Shown here in pieces: positions 59,348 through 64,000 of a stretch of DNA of 64,000 nt. Positions within the stretch are counted from its first letter, which is position 1. Every line of letters begins with the position of its first letter. Below the pieces are notes generated by a model. The model made no database searches and was not told the DNA's origin. It was given only the letters and a program-made list of their open reading frames with translations. This stretch comes from Ifrita kowaldi (lineage: Eukaryota; Chordata; Aves; Passeriformes; Cinclosomatidae): contig VZRS01002385.1 in assembly GCA_013398055.1 (NCBI GenBank), positions 411,314 to 475,313 of the forward strand, written 5' to 3'. The translations under genes were made by a program, and so were the position numbers.

Positions 59348-62300
59348 TGAGAATGGACACCTTCTACAAAATCAGGTAGAAAACTGTACCATGAAGTACA
59401 ACATTCTAACCTAAATAAAAATACATATAAGCAAAAGAGGCATCTGTTGAATTTTATAACCATACATTGGGATTTTGTATCCCCAGAAAGTGAAATTTTA
59501 CTCAGCTCTAAGACAATGTGTGGGCTTAATTGCTTTTCCCACATTATTTCTGTATCAAAGGATATTTTATTTTAAAATTCCATTGAACAAGATGGTTGTC
59601 AGCTTGGTAAAAACACCAAGCACCGCTGCGCTTGCATCCTTACCGCACTGAAACTTGTCCTGTTGTTTTCATTGGGGAGGAAACTTGGCTGGTTGAGGTA
59701 TTCCCCCTGAACAGAACCTCAATCTCCAGCTGCTGGAGCTTTTGCCACGGAGCCCTTGGCTGTGTTTTCAGCACAGGTGTGAGCAATACACAGGAGCGTC
59801 CTTGTGCCGTGTCTCTTAGGCTGGCATCTGGAAGCAGGGAGTAGCGGAACCCCATCACCTTAGGCAACACAGAGGCTGACACAGAGGTTGCACAACGCTG
59901 GCTCTTGCAGAGCTACACAGCTCAAAAGAAACAGTAGCAGCCTTAGAAATAGTGTTTTAAAAACTGTACCAAGGGTGTGTCAGTTTTCAGTTACATTTTT
60001 CTTCACTTAGGAAACAGATCTTCCTAAGCCGTTTCTTTTTCTCCCCTTCTGTAATCGCAAAACTAATTTGCTTTCATAGTGATTCACCTCAGAAAAACAG
60101 CAAAATATTATTATGGAGGGAAAAAGCAGGTAAGTGGTCCTTCTTGTGGCCTGACAACAGCGGTCGTGGATCTTACAATAACAAACTCTTCAGAGAAAAA
60201 GGGGAAAAGCTCCCCAGGACTTTAATCTGTATTATGATTATGAATTGAGAATTGGGCATTGAGAATTTGTGACAGTCTCACCCTTCTACAGCAAGCTAAG
60301 GTTGCAGAACCGTATCTTCTTCTCACAAATCATGAATCAGAAATTCTTTCATTCGTGTCATTGGAATTGCATTCAGTGAACTTGGAACAGGTTCAGGGCC
60401 TGTGAAGCAGGGCCATTAAATCTTCAGCCACATCATTTACACATCCTAATAATTTAGAATAGCATTTCGGTTTTACCTTATTTCTTGTCCAACCAATGCG
60501 AATAGGAATGGAAGTTTTGAGAGGTTTATATTTTAAGCACACTGCACCCCACTCCTTCAGTCCAGATTTCTTCTAGTAAAAGATTTTCACAGGGAAATTT
60601 AGGGTGAAATAGGGATGCAAAATATGACTGAAAATTCAGCCACACTCAGTATGTGGTGAAACTGCTGACACCAAGCCAAATTTCTTTTGTCTTATAATTT
60701 ATATCTAGTAAAAATAAGGACGATCAAGTTTATTCATTTCTGATTGCTTTTATCTTGAATCTGCATTTTCAAAAGCTTCTGAACTAGATGCAGTAGTACT
60801 AGAAAGAAATGCTGTGGTACACCATGCCAGCATAGAAGGGCAAGATGAGATGCAGGATGCCAAAAAGCAGAAGCAGGAGCATTTGAGCTCTGTGCAGGAT
60901 TAGGAAGCTGCCCGGCCTCTTCTGCCTGTCAACAATAATGGAATTGAGTTCCACACTGAAGATAATTGCCTGGAGTCATTCTCCAGCCACAGGGAAGGTA
61001 AGATTAATAAAGAGCATTTGTTATAGTGCTGCAACCAATTTATGTAATGGAACACATAATAAATAACCACAAATAGCACAAGCATTTATCATAGCCAATT
61101 TATGCATCCATTTGTTCAATGCGTGTTAAACCAACCATTTGTATGAATAAGAGTGGTTCTCTTTGTGTCTCTTTTTCTCTGTTAAATTAAAAATTATTGT
61201 TGTTGAGGGGTTTGTTGTTGTTGTTGTTGTTGTTGTTGTTGAGCTTTTCTTTTTTGGGTTTGTTGTTTTTTTAGATACCAAAATGACAGTGACACATGCG
61301 AACTTCCCAGCAACTGAAATACAGCATAAAGTTTTCCACAAAGCCTGTATTGCTGCCTGTTGCAATTGTAAGATTGTTTGAACAAGGATTAAAGCCCTCT
61401 TGCAATTATACTGTATATATCCCCAAACAACATAGTTAGATTTGAAACAAAACAGCACTGTCACACTAGAGACAGAAATTACTGTGATCTAAAAATCTAA
61501 TCTGGAGTTATCTTCTTAAAAAGAGGGTCTGCTCTGGAGGGCCAGGAGTCTTCTAAGTGCTACAGAAAGTGATCAGCTGGATATGGTAAAATACCAAAAC
61601 AAAGGATTCATTTCTGAATATTGGAAAAGTAAAAGAAGATAAAATGTAAGTGCATCTCTTGAACAACATTTAAAGAAAGAGAATCACTATATGAAGTTTA
61701 TCTTTCTTTTCATGTCCATCTGATTAAGTGCAAAAAGACGTTCTTTAACTTATTTATTATATTTGTTTCATTAGGCCCTTCTGTCGTGATATGGTCTACA
61801 GTATTTGGTTTTCCACACCAGTAGCACTGCTATGTGTATTTTGCAGGAGATCTATTCACTTAAATTATATGCTGCTACAAATAAAATTATTTAAGCATGC
61901 CAGCTAACTGCCTGTGTCTTTTTTATGCCATTCTACCTCTCTTCTGTGAGGTGACATTTTCATTCCAGTTTATTTTCCAGTGGTTAGTAGCATGTATAGC
62001 TCAAAGCTCAGATTACAGTCTAAAAATAATGTAACCAGACTGCATCTATTGTTACTTAATAGGAACCTGAAATATCAATCCGAGCTTTCCTCAGGCTGTT
62101 GCTTCCTTCTCCTGCACTTTACATATGAGCACTGAATTATACAACCAAATTTTGTTTATTTAGAGTGGCTTTGTTCCTACCTCCATATATATAACAACAT
62201 GAATGAACTGATGAAAGCTAGATACGGAGTTCTACAAATTATTAAATTCTCTGCTATTATATGTTGAAAGGAACTGAGACCAATCTTTTCCTCTTCTTTT

Positions 62301-62893
62301 CCACTGACTTCATCTTTGTATAGTGAATACTTATATGGTGGCCCAAAGCAGCTCTGATAAGTTTTGAACAAAGGACTATGAAAAGGATTTGTCCCTTTTT
62401 ATTGCATTCCTTGTACCAGGAAAGCTCCCACCAGCAGTCATTTTAAAGTAAAACAGGAAATAAAAAGAACCTTTTATTGCCCTATGAAGAGCCATAATCA
62501 TCTTGTTTTCATCCTGACTAAAAAGTCTTTCTGATTATTATGGTACTAAGGAAAACTCTTGTAATAAGTAGATGTTGACTTCTGTTGAGATGCATATCAT
62601 TATTTATTGATGGAATACATTAATGTGGAACAAGGGGAAGACAAAGTCAATATTTATTATGAGGAAAAATAAACCCATGTTCAATGAAACAAGCTATTTG
62701 ATCCTCAGTCAGGAAGACAATCCCCCTCTGATGTATGTAAGACAGATACATAAATCTCATAACTTACTTGCAGTCAAAACACTAAGTATAAATATAGAGG
62801 CTCTATGAAGTTTACATTTGCCATTAATTTATCCCAAACTGTCTCGGTTGTTCAATATTTTCCTATTTTTAGATATTAAGCTAAAATCACCAG
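59348..62893. other. Unannotated non-coding stretch
   Basis: No gene recognised. A (TTG)n tract lies at 61198-61241. The block at 60330-60540 is AT-rich and complex and may be constrained. A GCAG-GTAAGT string at 60127-60134 resembles a splice donor but has no convincing exon before it. Confidence 0.5.
61198..61241. repeat. (TTG)n microsatellite
   Basis: About ten perfect TTG units (61211-61241) preceded by two units and a GAGGGG interruption. It creates artificial homopolymer runs (Val, Gln or Thr) in open frames on both strands. Confidence 0.9.
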
Positions 62894-63371
62894 ATCATAG
62901 AATCATAAAATAATTTATTTTCAAAAGGACCTTTAAGACTATTGAATACAACCATAAATCTGACACTGCAAATTCTGCCACTAAACCATGTCCTTGAGCA
63001 CCACGCCCACACATCTCTTAAGCACCTTCAGGGACAGCAACTCTGCCACTTCCCTGGGCAGCCTGTTTCTGGGCTTGGCCAACTTTCTGTAAAGAAATTT
63101 TGCCTGATACCCAATGTAAACTTCTCCTGGTACAACTTGAGACCTTTTGCTCTTTTCCTGTCATTTGCTACTTGGAAGAAGAGATCTCTGCCTCACTCCA
63201 GCCTCCTCTCAGGGAGTTGTAGAGAGCAATAAAGTCACCCCTGAGCCTGCTATTCTCCAGGCTGAGCCCCCACAGCTCCCTCAGCTGCTCCTATCAGACT
63301 TGGGCTTCAGACCCTTCCCCAGCTCCAGTGTCCTTCTTTGGACATGCTCAGCACCTCTGTGTCCTTTTTCT
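62894..63371 (-). mobile_element. CR1 LINE 3' fragment, antisense
   Basis: It starts with ATCATAGAATCATAAAATAA, the antisense CR1 terminal repeat. Typical antisense blocks follow in order: AAAAGGACCTTTAAGA, CCACTAAACCATGTCCTTGA, CTTCCCTGGGCAGCCTGTTT, AAGAAATTTTGCCTGATA. The 3' end of the reverse-transcriptase region comes next: ATAAAGTCACCCCTGAGCCT, CTCCAGGCTGAGCCCC, and GCTCAGCACCTCTGTGTCCT. This is the longest antisense CR1 in the window. The 91- to 96-codon forward open frames here are shadows of it. Confidence 0.92.
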
Positions 63372-64000
63372 AGTGAGATACAAATGTTAAGGCTTGAAAT
63401 ATCTTTGTACACAGAGTGGTAATTTTATATGTCATTCAAGTAGTCTGGCTTATTTGTAGAGAAGAGAAGGTTTAGGAGAACATACAATAGCTTGGGCTTT
63501 GTTTGCATATGTCAAAGCAAAATAAAGTCCAAATGAACACCTACCTTCATTAGTTCCAAGTAATTTCTGGTTTTTGGAGTGATAGAAGAGAAACTTAGGA
63601 TTCCCTATTTTAAAGACAGAATTTTCTACTTGAAAAAAAATGGTTAGAACTAGTTTAGCTGGTAACATTTTGTTTGATTTTGATATAATATTTATAGCAC
63701 TGTTTTTAACGTCTCTTTTATGTTGTACAATAGATGAGCGTGAAACAACTTGTGTGTCTGGACACCAAAGACTAAAGGCAACAGTAATTTGTTACAGGGT
63801 ACATCTCCAATGGACAAAGCCATCTACGGTGAACTGTGACTACCTTTGGGATCTGAAATCAAATCCGATTTCCAACATTTCTTTCCCCAAAAATATCTTC
63901 CAGGAGTCAGCTTTTCAAGAGGCCACGTAGTGCAGAACCCAGGTAATTCACACCTATTGACACAAAGCTGCTGATGGACAACACCCTGGGCACTGATTAT
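63372..64000. other. Unannotated stretch to the window end
   Basis: A 96-codon open frame (63640-63930) is present but has no recognised domain or splice context. Nothing else identified. Confidence 0.45.

Noticed and set aside
61126..61464. Open frames with Thr, Gln or Val homopolymer runs
   Set aside because: The runs are translations of the (TTG)n microsatellite, not a polyglutamine protein.
1..64000. CRISPR arrays, operons, tRNA or rRNA genes
   Set aside because: No regularly spaced repeats, cloverleaf-like segments or rRNA blocks were seen. The window is vertebrate nuclear DNA.

Overview
The window reads as non-coding bird chromosome: AT-rich, with several 3' fragments of CR1 (chicken repeat 1) LINEs, two compact retroviral LTRs, short microsatellites, and no recognisable protein-coding, rRNA or tRNA gene. 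CR1 dominates bird genomes but also occurs in other reptiles. The look of the two LTRs makes me favour a songbird, which is an inference from memory. The longest open frames (about 130-175 codons) lie in, or antisense to, a dead CR1 copy or are chance frames, so I call no host CDS. The region is intergenic or lies within a very large intron.

Layout. 1-3.2 kb: nothing recognised. 3.2-4.2 kb: an old, decayed CR1 in sense orientation, with reverse-transcriptase remnants. 4.2-15.2 kb: unannotated apart from low-complexity tracts and a block at 12.26-12.6 kb that looks like a conserved non-coding element. 15.16-18.73 kb: an interleaved pair of near-identical duplications (430 bp and 738 bp) broken by single N characters at 15591, 16895 and 17990. 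This is most simply mis-ordered overlapping contigs, and it shows one younger CR1 twice. 21.6-21.9 kb: antisense CR1. 23.6-24.25 kb: a GC-rich sense LTR with TATA box, AATAAA and four inverted CCAAT boxes. 25.415-26.044 kb: an antisense solo LTR with TG...CA ends and a perfect 5-bp target duplication. 27.2 and 30.0 kb: two short segments with good splice signals, possible exons of an unknown transcript. 36.0-39.1 kb: a repeat-free cluster rich in homeodomain-type TAATTA cores, the best candidate for regulatory DNA. Antisense CR1 tails follow at 41.6, 47.0, 59.3 and 62.9 kb. 54.681-56.299 kb: an 809-bp exact tandem duplication split by an N at 55490, almost certainly a false duplication at a contig join.

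I see no operon, defence system, CRISPR array or other multigene system. The most solid results are the assembly artefacts, the LTR with its target duplication, and the CR1 annotation. The conserved-element and exon calls are hypotheses that a cross-species alignment or RNA-seq would settle.
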